From DAOVVL01 sp965603095 (GTDB taxonomy: Bacteria; Pseudomonadota; Alphaproteobacteria; Rhodospirillales; Magnetovibrionaceae), in assembly GCA_965603095.1 (NCBI GenBank), contig CBFDBQ010000070.1, positions 1 through 7,687 on the forward strand: 7,687 nucleotides of DNA, in the 5' to 3' direction. This document shows, in pieces, positions 1 through 5,851 of the stretch (position 1 is its first letter; each line of letters begins with the position of its first letter). The notes under the pieces were generated by a model. That model worked only from the letters and a program-made list of their open reading frames with translations, made no database searches and was not told where the DNA came from. The position numbers and the translations under genes are program-made.

Positions 1-9
1 TTTTAATAA

Positions 10-85
10 TGGTGCCCGGAGGCGGATTTGAACCACCGACACGCGGATTTTCAATCCGCTGCTCTACCAACTGAGCTATCCGGGC
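10..85 (-). tRNA. tRNA-Phe (anticodon GAA), CCA encoded
   Basis: On the minus strand this folds as a complete 76-nt cloverleaf. The acceptor stem GCCCGGA pairs with TCCGGGC, the D-arm is GCTC/GAGC, the anticodon stem GCGGA/TCCGC encloses loop TTGAAAA, the variable loop is GTGTC, and the T-arm GGTGG/CCGCC encloses TTCAAAT. The discriminator is A and the 3' CCA is encoded (10-12). The GAA anticodon reads phenylalanine UUC/UUU codons. It lies 85 bases downstream of yacG in the same orientation and has its own promoter, so it need not depend on read-through. The yacG to tRNA-Phe neighbourhood recurs in Alphaproteobacteria, from memory. Confidence 0.98.
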
Positions 86-93
86 ATATGGGA

Positions 94-115
94 ATAAGCA
101 ACCGGGGGTGCTTAT
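94..115. repeat. Perfect 7-bp inverted repeat between the tRNA-Phe promoter and gene
   Basis: ATAAGCA (94-100) and TGCTTAT (109-115) are exact reverse complements around an 8-base spacer. The repeat overlaps the -10 box (111-116) and covers the predicted start of transcription. It could be an operator, a hairpin in the 5' leader removed by RNase P, or chance symmetry arising from the -10 sequence. The inverted repeat is directly visible; its role is inference. Confidence 0.5.
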
Positions 116-139
116 AAAAGATATAATGGGGGCTGTCCA
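111..139 (-). promoter_or_regulatory. Sigma70-type promoter of tRNA-Phe
   Basis: Reading the minus strand, the -35 box is TGGACA (134-139, five of six consensus bases). A 17-base spacer follows, then the -10 box TATAAG (111-116, five of six). Initiation would fall near position 104, giving a leader of about 19 nt before the tRNA. The bases after the -10 are C-rich (CACCCCC). A GC-rich discriminator is typical of stringently controlled stable-RNA promoters, so growth-rate control is a reasonable inference. Confidence 0.75.
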
Positions 140-170
140 GCACGCCATTTTTGACGGTGTTGCGGGGCCC

Positions 171-395
171 TTAATCTTCATCATTATCGTCATAATTTGA
201 GGCCTCATCGGTGGATATGGCATATTTGCCATCCAGCCAATTACCAAGGTCAGAATTGGCGCATTGAGCCGAGCAAAATGGGGAATATTCACCCACCTGA
301 GGCTTGGCACAAATGGGGCAGGCCTTGGCAAAATCTTCTTTTTTATATGACTTAAGCCTAACCACATTAGGTGAATTTGCTGACTTTGGGCTCAT
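171..395 (-). CDS. yacG: YacG, zinc-binding DNA gyrase inhibitor family
   Basis: Small zinc-binding protein of the YacG/DUF329 family. In E. coli, YacG binds GyrB and blocks DNA binding by gyrase. Counting from the start chosen here (74 aa), the four zinc cysteines are C26 and C29 (CPIC) and C41 and C45 (FCSAQC). They are followed by the family signature SDLGNWLDGKY at 48-58. The C-terminus is an acidic tail (DDNDED). Two in-frame ATGs are possible: 413 (80 aa) and 395 (74 aa). I prefer 395 because AGGA sits 6 bases upstream, against 4 bases for 413, and family members usually begin shortly before the CPIC motif. The gene is 34-52 bases downstream of rng and is probably the last protein gene of the infA unit. 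The start region is a tandem repeat, described separately. Confidence 0.93.
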   Translation of the reverse strand: MSPKSANSPNVVRLKSYKKEDFAKACPICAKPQVGEYSPFCSAQCANSDLGNWLDGKYAISTDEASNYDDNDED

Positions 396-442
396 TAAAC
401 TTCCTAACCTCATAACTTCCTAAGCTCATAACTTCCTAAGCT
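393..442 (-). repeat. Tandem repeat of a ribosome-binding-site plus ATG unit before yacG
   Basis: Two identical 16-bp units (427-442 and 411-426) and a third diverged 18-bp unit (393-410) lie head to tail. On the coding strand each reads AGCTTAGGAAGTTATG or a close variant, so each carries a Shine-Dalgarno-like AGGA and ends in ATG. The third copy has an extra TA between AGGA and ATG, which lengthens the spacing from 4 to 6 bases, and one C/G change. The ATGs at 413 and 395 are in the yacG frame. The ATG at 429 is out of frame and opens a 20-codon ORF ending at 367-369. The array fills the rng-yacG gap and reaches the yacG start. Confidence 0.95.
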
Positions 443-447
443 CTGGC

Positions 448-1890
448 CTATCTTTGGGCCGCATCCACCCTAAATGATACCTTTTTTAACCCCCCATCGG
501 GCAAAAGCTCAAGCGGTTGGCCCAGCCTGGTTTCCATTTCTGAAAGCGCACCCGGGGCATCTTGCTCCAGCGCCCTAATAACATCGGGGTGGGCAATAAG
601 TGTGGGCATTAATACCGGGTTTGCGCGAACCTCGGCCAACACCGCATCTAGCGCACCAAGCCCTATGGTTAAGGCCGATGGCCCGCGCCCCGATGCGCAT
701 TCGCCGCACGGTTCAGACAATATGTTTGATAGCGGCGGGCGCCTTCTTGGTCTGGTTATTTCCAAAAGCCCGGTGGCGGTTATGCCGTGAATACGCGTAC
801 GAGCCGGGTCATCACTTAAAGCCCGGCGAACAGCTTCCATTACTTTATTTTCTGATTCTTTTGAACGCATAGCCATTAAATCAATAACTATTACGCCGGC
901 AATATTGCGCAGGCGTATGTGACGGGCGGCGCTGGCCACCGCTTCTAGGTTGGTGGCCAAAGCAAGGTCGCGGGCGGACCCACCTGCCCCACCAGAATTA
1001 ACATCAATGGCCGTAAGGGCGGCGGTTTCTTCGATAATTATTGATCCACCGGATTTAAGGGCAACTACGGGTTCGAGCAGACCATCGACCTGATCTACAA
1101 TATTGAAAGCTTTAAAAATATCATTTTCCCCACTTTCCCCGTTGGCTCCACCGTTAAAATGTTCAGTGCCGCCCAAAGATGCATCATCGCTTATTGTGCG
1201 GGTTACTGATTTGCGGCCCGTATCCTTTAGATATTTTTCCAAGGCATTTTCATTTATCCCAATATGGGCTGGGGCTTTGGCATTAGATGCCATTTCTAAA
1301 AGCTGGTTCCATTTATTTTTAAGGATTTTTAATTCGGTCGTTAAATCTTTTTCATCTGCATTTTCGGCCGCCGAGCGAACAATTATTGTATTTTCATTTC
1401 CAATAATCTTTTCGGCGAGATCTAATAGTCGTGTGCGCTCGGCCTTGTTTTTTATGCGCGATGAAACTCTGGCCGAACCATCACCAACGGGCAAAAAAAC
1501 TAGCATATCGCCGGTTACATTTACCCGCGCGGTTATCTTGGCACCCTTGGTCTCGCGGGCATCGGATAACACCTGCACCAAAATGGCTTCGCCTTCGTGA
1601 ACATAATCTGAGATTTTATCGCTGGCATCATTTGGGCCAAAATGCGGTTGGGTGCGGGCATCGCCTAGCCCAAGAAACGCATCTTTTTCTTGGCCAATAT
1701 CAACAAATGCGGCTTCCATTGCCGGGACAACCCGCCTAACCCGGCCAAGGAAAACTTCACCCACCAATTGGCCACCGTTATCAACGCCACCGCGATAAAC
1801 GGCAAAATCAACCAACACCGATTTATCATCAATGCGAGCAATTCGTGTTTCGCCGGGACGGCTGCGAACTAAAATAGTTTGCTCGCTCAT
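448..1890 (-). CDS. rng: Ribonuclease G (RNase E/G family endoribonuclease)
   Basis: Single-strand-specific endoribonuclease for rRNA and tRNA maturation and mRNA decay. At 480 aa it matches RNase G (E. coli about 489 aa). It lacks the long C-terminal scaffold that RNase E uses to assemble a degradosome. In order it shows an S1-like N-terminal region (about 38-125, with VGEVFLGRV and AAFVDIG), a 5'-sensor/RNase H-like middle, and the DNase I-like catalytic region. Mg-binding aspartates are D296 (TAIDVNSG) and D337 (GVIVIDLMAM). The zinc-link cysteines C395 and C398 (CGEC) follow the basic stretch TRPRRRPP. The ATG overlaps the maf stop as ATGA, so translation is probably coupled; the upstream Shine-Dalgarno is weak. 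Product naming as RNase E versus G varies between annotations; length favours G. Confidence 0.95.
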   Translation of the reverse strand: MSEQTILVRSRPGETRIARIDDKSVLVDFAVYRGGVDNGGQLVGEVFLGRVRRVVPAMEAAFVDIGQEKDAFLGLGDARTQPHFGPNDASDKISDYVHEGEAILVQVLSDARETKGAKITARVNVTGDMLVFLPVGDGSARVSSRIKNKAERTRLLDLAEKIIGNENTIIVRSAAENADEKDLTTELKILKNKWNQLLEMASNAKAPAHIGINENALEKYLKDTGRKSVTRTISDDASLGGTEHFNGGANGESGENDIFKAFNIVDQVDGLLEPVVALKSGGSIIIEETAALTAIDVNSGGAGGSARDLALATNLEAVASAARHIRLRNIAGVIVIDLMAMRSKESENKVMEAVRRALSDDPARTRIHGITATGLLEITRPRRRPPLSNILSEPCGECASGRGPSALTIGLGALDAVLAEVRANPVLMPTLIAHPDVIRALEQDAPGALSEMETRLGQPLELLPDGGLKKVSFRVDAAQR

Positions 1891-2477
1891 ACGCTAAGCC
1901 CGCCCAACATAGAAGAAACATCGTAAATATCTAACCCAACCACATTGGGGTATGAGCCTGATAATTTTGTAACAAACGCACCGGCCATGCCTTGAATGCC
2001 GTATGCACCGGCTTTGTCTTGCCATTGGTTTGATGCGATGTAGCTTTCTAATTCTTCATGGCTTAGGCGTTTAAATGTAACGCGGGTTACAGACGCCCGA
2101 ACAAGCTCGCGTCCATCAGGGGCAATTACACAAATGCCGCCGATAACCCGGTGCGACCTGCCGGAAAGAAGTTTTAAAAACTTTCTTGCTTCAGATGCAT
2201 CATAGGCTTTGCCCAAATCACGGCTGCCAACGCATACCACCGTATCGGCACCAATAACGTATTCACCATCTTTCCAAACCGCGCGTGCCTTCAGACGCGC
2301 CAGACGCATTGCCATGGCCCGTGGGCTTTCACCTGCTTCGCGTGTTTCAGAAATATCAGCCGGTCTAACAGCAGTTGGCGTCACACCAATTTGCGCCAAA
2401 AGCTCTAGCCGTCGGGGCGAGCGTGATGCAAGAATTAAGGATGAACCTGAAGGTATTATGGTGCGTGAGGTGGACAT
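1887..2477 (-). CDS. maf: Maf-family nucleoside triphosphate pyrophosphatase
   Basis: Cytosolic house-cleaning enzyme that hydrolyses non-canonical or excess nucleoside triphosphates to monophosphates plus pyrophosphate. Motifs, numbered from the chosen start (196 aa), are LASRSPRR near 16-23 (phosphate binding), GADTVV at 76-81 with catalytic-type D78, DKAGAYGIQG at 154-163, and GSYPNVVGL at 174-182. GADTVV and the DKAGAYGIQG block resemble the YhdE-type dTTP/UTP pyrophosphatase branch rather than the YceF m7GTP branch; this is inference from motifs. The start is ATG at 2477 because GAGGAA lies 5 bases upstream. An upstream in-frame TTG at 2489 would absorb that Shine-Dalgarno into the coding sequence. 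It is 20 bases after infA and overlaps rng by 4 bases. Confidence 0.96.
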   Translation of the reverse strand: MSTSRTIIPSGSSLILASRSPRRLELLAQIGVTPTAVRPADISETREAGESPRAMAMRLARLKARAVWKDGEYVIGADTVVCVGSRDLGKAYDASEARKFLKLLSGRSHRVIGGICVIAPDGRELVRASVTRVTFKRLSHEELESYIASNQWQDKAGAYGIQGMAGAFVTKLSGSYPNVVGLDIYDVSSMLGGLSV

Positions 2478-2497
2478 ATTATTCCTCAAGCAAGCGA

Positions 2498-2716
2498 TTA
2501 CTTAAATCTAAATGTAATCCGACCCTTGGTCAGGTCATAAGGGGTCATTTCAACGGTAACCTCATCACCAACCAAAACACGAATGCGGTGTTTGCGCATT
2601 TTGCCAGCGGTGTGGGCAAGTATTTCGTGATCGTTTTCCAGCTTTACGCGAAACATAGCGTTGGGCAAAAGCTCGGTTACGGTTCCGTTAAATTCTAGTA
2701 CTTCTTCTTTAGCCAT
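2498..2716 (-). CDS. infA: Translation initiation factor IF-1
   Basis: Essential OB-fold (S1-like) protein that binds the 30S A site during initiation, with IF-2 and IF-3. The product is 72 aa, the canonical length, starting MAKEEVLEFNG. Conserved blocks are ELLPNAMFRVKLEN, AHTAGKMRKHRIRVL and the C-terminal YDLTKGRITFRFK. The start is ATG at 2716, with GAGAGA a few bases upstream. A TTG at 2755 would add 13 residues not found in the family. It heads the infA-maf-rng-yacG unit and has its own promoter 40 bases upstream, in keeping with a need for high constitutive expression. Confidence 0.98.
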   Translation of the reverse strand: MAKEEVLEFNGTVTELLPNAMFRVKLENDHEILAHTAGKMRKHRIRVLVGDEVTVEMTPYDLTKGRITFRFK

Positions 2717-2755
2717 TATTCTCTCAAATATTATTTTGCCTTGTAAAACGCGCAA

Positions 2756-2784
2756 ATAAGAGACTTATGCGCCCCCAAGGTCAA
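2756..2784 (-). promoter_or_regulatory. Sigma70-type promoter of the infA unit
   Basis: On the minus strand the -35 box is TTGACC (2779-2784, within CTTGACC, five of six). It is followed by exactly 17 bases and then the -10 box TCTTAT (2756-2761, four of six). Initiation near 2749 would give a 5' leader of about 33 nt before the infA ATG. It lies in the only sizeable gap between the phosphatase gene and infA (2717-2851), where a new transcription unit would be expected. This is read by eye; no start site has been mapped. Confidence 0.65.
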
Positions 2785-2840
2785 GTGATTTTACAATAAA
2801 CCATGAAATCAGTTCAATATCAGCCATTGAGGGTGCTTTT

Positions 2841-2868
2841 AAGCGCATTTTTTAAGAAAAACGCGCTT
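2841..2868. repeat. Imperfect inverted repeat across the 3' end of the phosphatase gene
   Basis: AAGCGC (2841-2846) and GCGCTT (2863-2868) are exact reverse complements, and the interior adds a second A/T pairing (TTTTT with AAAAA), giving a long hairpin. It includes the stop codon of the phosphatase gene (2852-2854). The minus-strand transcript has no clean U-run after it, so it is not a textbook intrinsic terminator. It may protect or terminate the upstream mRNA just before the infA promoter. The pairing is visible; the role is inference. Confidence 0.45.
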
Positions 2869-3283
2869 TTATACGCTCAAACAGCTCGTCGCGCACTTGG
2901 CGATAGGCATCTAGCCTGACCTCACGCGAGCCATCAATTACCGATGGATCAAAGGTGTGCCAGAATTCGACCTCGCATGACATGTACCTTGTTAGCTCAA
3001 CCGCCTTGTGCTGGGCATGGGGTGAAAGCGAGATAACCAAATCAAACGAGCTGTCTTCTAGATCGTCAAAGGTTTTTGATTTATGGTCAGAAATATCTAT
3101 TCCCAGTTCAGCCATAACCTCAACCGCGAAACCATCCACCTCCAACGACCTGACACCAACGGAATCCACATAAATATCTTTCCCGAAAAGATGCTTCATA
3201 ATTCCTTCGGCCATGGGCGAGCGAATTGAATTGGAAGTGCAAGAAAAAAGTATGGCTGATGGTAATTCTATTTCCTCTGTCAT
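2852..3283 (-). CDS. Low-molecular-weight phosphotyrosine phosphatase-like / arsenate-reductase-like protein
   Basis: Member of the low-molecular-weight protein tyrosine phosphatase fold, shared with ArsC-type arsenate reductases. Counting from the ATG at 3289 (145 aa), the phosphate-binding loop C-X5-R-S is CTSNSIRS with C17 and R23. A candidate general acid is D114 in TFDP. SVGVRSLE and ISLSPHAQHKAVELT are further blocks. I place the start at 3283 (143 aa, MTEEIELPS): the G-rich Shine-Dalgarno AGGGGG is about 8 bases upstream, against only 2 for the ATG at 3289. It follows UPF0262 by 12 bases (6 if the 3289 start is used). From memory, this phosphatase and UPF0262 travel together beside hisD in Alphaproteobacteria. 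The substrate is unknown. The lack of an arsenic-resistance context argues against calling it arsC. Confidence 0.88.
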   Translation of the reverse strand: MTEEIELPSAILFSCTSNSIRSPMAEGIMKHLFGKDIYVDSVGVRSLEVDGFAVEVMAELGIDISDHKSKTFDDLEDSSFDLVISLSPHAQHKAVELTRYMSCEVEFWHTFDPSVIDGSREVRLDAYRQVRDELFERIKARFS

Positions 3284-3295
3284 TCCCATCGCCCC

Positions 3296-3769
3296 CTAGC
3301 CCCGAATGTGCAAAACGCACACCAATGTAAACAAGCGACGGGCGGTGTTGCCATCCATTTTGACCTTGCCTTCAAGTCGTTCATGCAAAAGGGTCGAGCC
3401 ATCGTTGTGCAAGCCACGCCTGCCCATATCAATGGTTTCAATTTGTGATGGACTAGAGGTTTTAATTGCCTCGTAATAGCTTTCGCATACCATAAGGTAT
3501 TCACGAACAAGCGAACGAAACGGCGAAAGCGCCAAAACAAAACCTTTTAAAGGCTTGTCGTCGGTGCCCCGAACATCAAAGGCTAAGCGGTTTTCTTCAA
3601 TAGAAAGGTGCAGGTTATACGGCCCCGCTGGCCCGTTTTCCAACGCGAACGAGTTATCTTCTAATAAATCGAAAATTGCCGCTTTGCGTTCGTGTTCAAC
3701 CTGGGGGCTGCGACTTATTACCGAACGCCCATCAAGAAAGATGTTTTCTATGCTATCTTTCTTGGTCAC
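3296..3769 (-). CDS. UPF0262 family protein, function unknown
   Basis: Conserved protein of 157 aa with no assigned function. It is recognised by blocks typical of UPF0262: VEHERKAAIFDLLEDNSF near 24-41, GPYNLHLSIEENRLAFDVR near 48-66, LSPFRSLVREYLMVCESYYEAI near 81-102, the stretch SQIETIDMGRRGLHNDGST near 107-125, and TARRLFTLVCVLHIRG at the C-terminus. No signal peptide or membrane segment is visible, so it is probably cytosolic. It starts with GTG; AGAGGA lies 8 bases upstream and overlaps the hisD stop, and no ATG is available nearby. It sits 12 bases after hisD and before the phosphatase gene, so the three are almost certainly cotranscribed. Confidence 0.92.
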   Translation of the reverse strand: MTKKDSIENIFLDGRSVISRSPQVEHERKAAIFDLLEDNSFALENGPAGPYNLHLSIEENRLAFDVRGTDDKPLKGFVLALSPFRSLVREYLMVCESYYEAIKTSSPSQIETIDMGRRGLHNDGSTLLHERLEGKVKMDGNTARRLFTLVCVLHIRG

Positions 3770-3781
3770 AACCAGCGTCCT

Positions 3782-5083
3782 CTATTCCTTTAACTTGTTA
3801 AGGCGAACCGATATTGATCTACCGTGCGCACCCAGCCCTTCGGCATCGGCTAGCCTAACAGCTGCGGCGCCAATTTCACTTAAAGCATCCGCGTCACATC
3901 CGATAAAGGTGGTGCGTTTCATAAAATCTAGCACGCCAAGGCCAGAAGAAAATCTTGCCGAACGCGCGGTTGGTAAAACATGATTTGGCCCTGCGATATA
4001 ATCACCAATGGCTTCGGGGGTATAACGGCCAAGGAACACCGCGCCGGCATTTTTTACTTGTTCAAAAATAGCGTCGGGGTTTTCAACCGCAAGCTCAAGA
4101 TGTTCTGGCGCAATAACATCTATTAATGGAACCGCATCATTTAGGTTTTCAACCACGATAATAACGCCGAAATCACGCCAGCTTTGCCTGGCGATTTCTG
4201 AACGCGCCAGCGTTTTAAGCTCGGCCTCAATCGCGGCCTCAATCGCGCTTGCAAAAACTTCGTCATCGGTAATGAGTATGGATTGGGCGGCCACATCGTG
4301 CTCGGCCTGTGACAATAAATCGCAGGCTATCCACTCGGCATTATTGGAACCATCGGCCAGCACAAGTATCTCGCTGGGGCCGGCTATCATATCAATACCG
4401 ACCGTGCCAAATACTTGGCGCTTGGCCGCCGCCACATAGGCGTTGCCGGGGCCAACAATTTTATCAACCGGGTTTATGGTTTTGGTACCATAGGCCAGTG
4501 CCGCTACTGCTTGCGCCCCACCAATACGGTAAATCTCAGAAACACCTGCAATATCAGCCGCCGCCAACACCAATGGATTTATTATTCCATCCGGCGTTGG
4601 CACAACCATAACCACACGCTCAACACCGGCAACCCGGGCTGGAATAGCGTTCATTAAAACCGACGATGGATAAGCGGCCGTGCCACCCGGAACATACAGC
4701 CCAGCTGCCCCAACCGACGTCCAGCGATAGCCAAGACGCACACCAGCACCATCAACGTAATCCTCAAAATCGGGAACTTGGCGGGAATGAAAAGATTCTA
4801 TCCGTGCTGCGGCTAGCTTTAATGCTTCCAGCGTTTGCCCATCGACTTCGCCTACTGCTTTTTTAATTTCGTCTGCGCCGATGGCCAGACCACCAGCGTC
4901 TATTTCCATGTGGTCAAACCGTTTGGTATATTCAAGCACCGCTTCATCGCCGCGCTGTTGCACGTCGTTTATTATATCGGTAACGCTTTGGTTTACGTCC
5001 ACGTCGTTTTCACGCTTGGCGTTAAGCACGCTAGCAAACGCATGGGCAAAACCTGCATCGGCGGTATTAAGGCGCTTAACCAT
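3782..5083 (-). CDS. hisD: Histidinol dehydrogenase
   Basis: Catalyses the last two oxidations of histidine synthesis, L-histidinol to L-histidinal to L-histidine, using two NAD+ and a zinc ion. The 433-aa length is standard. By comparison with the E. coli enzyme, the zinc ligands are Q259 and H262 (SQAEHD), D361 (IGDYIAGPNH) and H420 (GLGAH). The catalytic pair is E327-H328 (APEHLE). VGPGNAYVAAAKR (210-222) and GPSEIL (235-240) are also typical. The ATG overlaps the end of hisG by 8 bases, and its Shine-Dalgarno lies within hisG, so the two are translationally linked. Residues near 281-288 (IEAAIEAE) come from a 12-bp duplication, described separately. Confidence 0.98.
   Translation of the reverse strand: MVKRLNTADAGFAHAFASVLNAKRENDVDVNQSVTDIINDVQQRGDEAVLEYTKRFDHMEIDAGGLAIGADEIKKAVGEVDGQTLEALKLAAARIESFHSRQVPDFEDYVDGAGVRLGYRWTSVGAAGLYVPGGTAAYPSSVLMNAIPARVAGVERVVMVVPTPDGIINPLVLAAADIAGVSEIYRIGGAQAVAALAYGTKTINPVDKIVGPGNAYVAAAKRQVFGTVGIDMIAGPSEILVLADGSNNAEWIACDLLSQAEHDVAAQSILITDDEVFASAIEAAIEAELKTLARSEIARQSWRDFGVIIVVENLNDAVPLIDVIAPEHLELAVENPDAIFEQVKNAGAVFLGRYTPEAIGDYIAGPNHVLPTARSARFSSGLGVLDFMKRTTFIGCDADALSEIGAAAVRLADAEGLGAHGRSISVRLNKLKE
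4223..4246. repeat. 12-bp perfect tandem duplication inside hisD
   Basis: GGCCTCAATCGC occurs twice head to tail. It is a multiple of three, so hisD stays in frame and the protein gains an IEAA/IEAE pair in a helical, non-catalytic stretch. It resembles a slippage duplication and should be tolerated. Confidence 0.9.
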
Positions 5084-5744
5084 TATTCACCGCCTTAGTG
5101 AAGTTATCAATCCATCCGCTAACTTCATCGGAGCGAGTTTTCCATGCTGCACGGTTAACCGCCAGACGCGAAGAAATTTCGCAAATGACTTCGACCTCGA
5201 CCAAGCCATTGGCTTTTAATGTTTCCCCGGTGGAAACCAAATCAACTATGCGTGGGCATACACCCAAAATTGGCGCAAGCTCCATTGCACCGGAAAGCTT
5301 GATGCATTCGGCCTGGACACCGCGCTTGGCAAAATGGCGTTTGGTAATTTCAGGATATTTAGTCGCAACCCGAACGTGACTCCATGATGTGGGGTCGTCG
5401 GTTTTGCTTAAGCTTGCAGGCTCGGCGACGCTCATGCGACAACGACCAATGCCCAAATCCAGCGGGGCGTATACTTCGGGGCTTTCAAATTCCATCAACA
5501 CGTCAGAACCGGCAACCCCCATATCGGCCGCACCAAAGGCAACAAATGTTGCCACATCAAACGAGCGAACGCGGACTATTTCCAAACCATCATGATTGGT
5601 GGCAAAGCGTAGCTGACGCGCGTCAGGGTCATCGAATGCCGCTTCCGGTTCTATACCGGCGCGGTTCACGATGGGCATTACTTCTTTTAGGATGCGGCCC
5701 TTGGGCAGTGCCAGCACCAGCTTTTTTTTACCTGTCTGCTTCAT
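5076..5744 (-). CDS. hisG: ATP phosphoribosyltransferase, short form catalytic subunit
   Basis: First step of histidine synthesis: ATP plus PRPP gives phosphoribosyl-ATP. At 222 aa this is the short form, HisG_S, which lacks the C-terminal ACT-like domain that binds histidine in the roughly 300-aa long form. Short HisG normally assembles with HisZ, a histidyl-tRNA-synthetase paralogue that carries feedback control. No hisZ is present here, so it should be elsewhere. Motifs are LALPKGR (11-17), GAADMGVAGSDVL (70-82), VATKYPEI and, near the end, PRIVDLVSTGETLKANGLVE with the PRPP-binding DLVSTGET. The start is ATG with GGA about 4 bases upstream. It overlaps hisD by 8 bases. Its 107-base upstream gap holds a palindrome and may include a separate promoter. 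Confidence 0.96.
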   Translation of the reverse strand: MKQTGKKKLVLALPKGRILKEVMPIVNRAGIEPEAAFDDPDARQLRFATNHDGLEIVRVRSFDVATFVAFGAADMGVAGSDVLMEFESPEVYAPLDLGIGRCRMSVAEPASLSKTDDPTSWSHVRVATKYPEITKRHFAKRGVQAECIKLSGAMELAPILGVCPRIVDLVSTGETLKANGLVEVEVICEISSRLAVNRAAWKTRSDEVSGWIDNFTKAVNNG

Positions 5745-5759
5745 TTATCCGGTCCAAAA

Positions 5760-5779
5760 TTTGAGTACTTTTGAGTACT
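5760..5779. repeat. 10-bp perfect tandem repeat upstream of hisG
   Basis: TTTGAGTACT is present twice, directly adjacent, 16 to 35 bases before the hisG ATG. Each copy contains the palindrome AGTACT, so the pair can also form a 6-bp hairpin with a 4-base loop (5764-5779) in the hisG leader. It could be a protein-binding repeat or simple slippage. Confidence 0.9.
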
Positions 5780-5803
5780 ATTGCCAGACAATTGTCCGGT
5801 AAT
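5780..5803. promoter_or_regulatory. 24-bp imperfect palindrome upstream of hisG, candidate operator
   Basis: Two 12-base arms meet without a spacer and match at 10 of 12 positions; the core CAGACAATTGTC is nearly symmetric around AATT. It is centred about 47 bases upstream of the hisG ATG and directly abuts the 10-bp tandem repeat. Its size and symmetry suit a dimeric repressor site. Known bacterial leader control of his genes (attenuation peptide, T-box) is not visible here. I see no convincing -35/-10 pair, so the function is inferred. Confidence 0.45.
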
Positions 5804-5851
5804 GCCAGAGTTATAAATGGTTTTTCGGAGTTGTGCCAGTATGGGGTAGCT

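Noticed and set aside
10..85. tRNA-Phe as an attachment site of an integrated element
   Set aside because: No integrase and no repeated tRNA 3' end are present in the window; the flanking genes are the usual housekeeping set.
1103..1600. 165-codon plus-strand open frame within rng
   Set aside because: It is entirely antisense to a well-conserved RNase G, including part of its core, and has no recognisable motif.
2478..2489. Longer Maf starting at TTG 2489
   Set aside because: The TTG would place the GAGGAA Shine-Dalgarno inside the gene; ATG 2477 is correctly spaced behind it.
2717..2755. Longer IF-1 starting at TTG 2755
   Set aside because: IF-1 is 72 aa and begins MAKE; the extra 13 residues would lie in the leader immediately after the predicted transcription start.
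2852..3283. Arsenate reductase (arsC) of an arsenic-resistance operon
   Set aside because: The fold matches, but no arsR, arsB or acr3 is nearby and the conserved his/infA neighbourhood argues for another role.
5805..5851. Intrinsic terminator after murA
   Set aside because: No GC stem followed by a U-run is visible on the minus strand, so read-through into hisG is likely.
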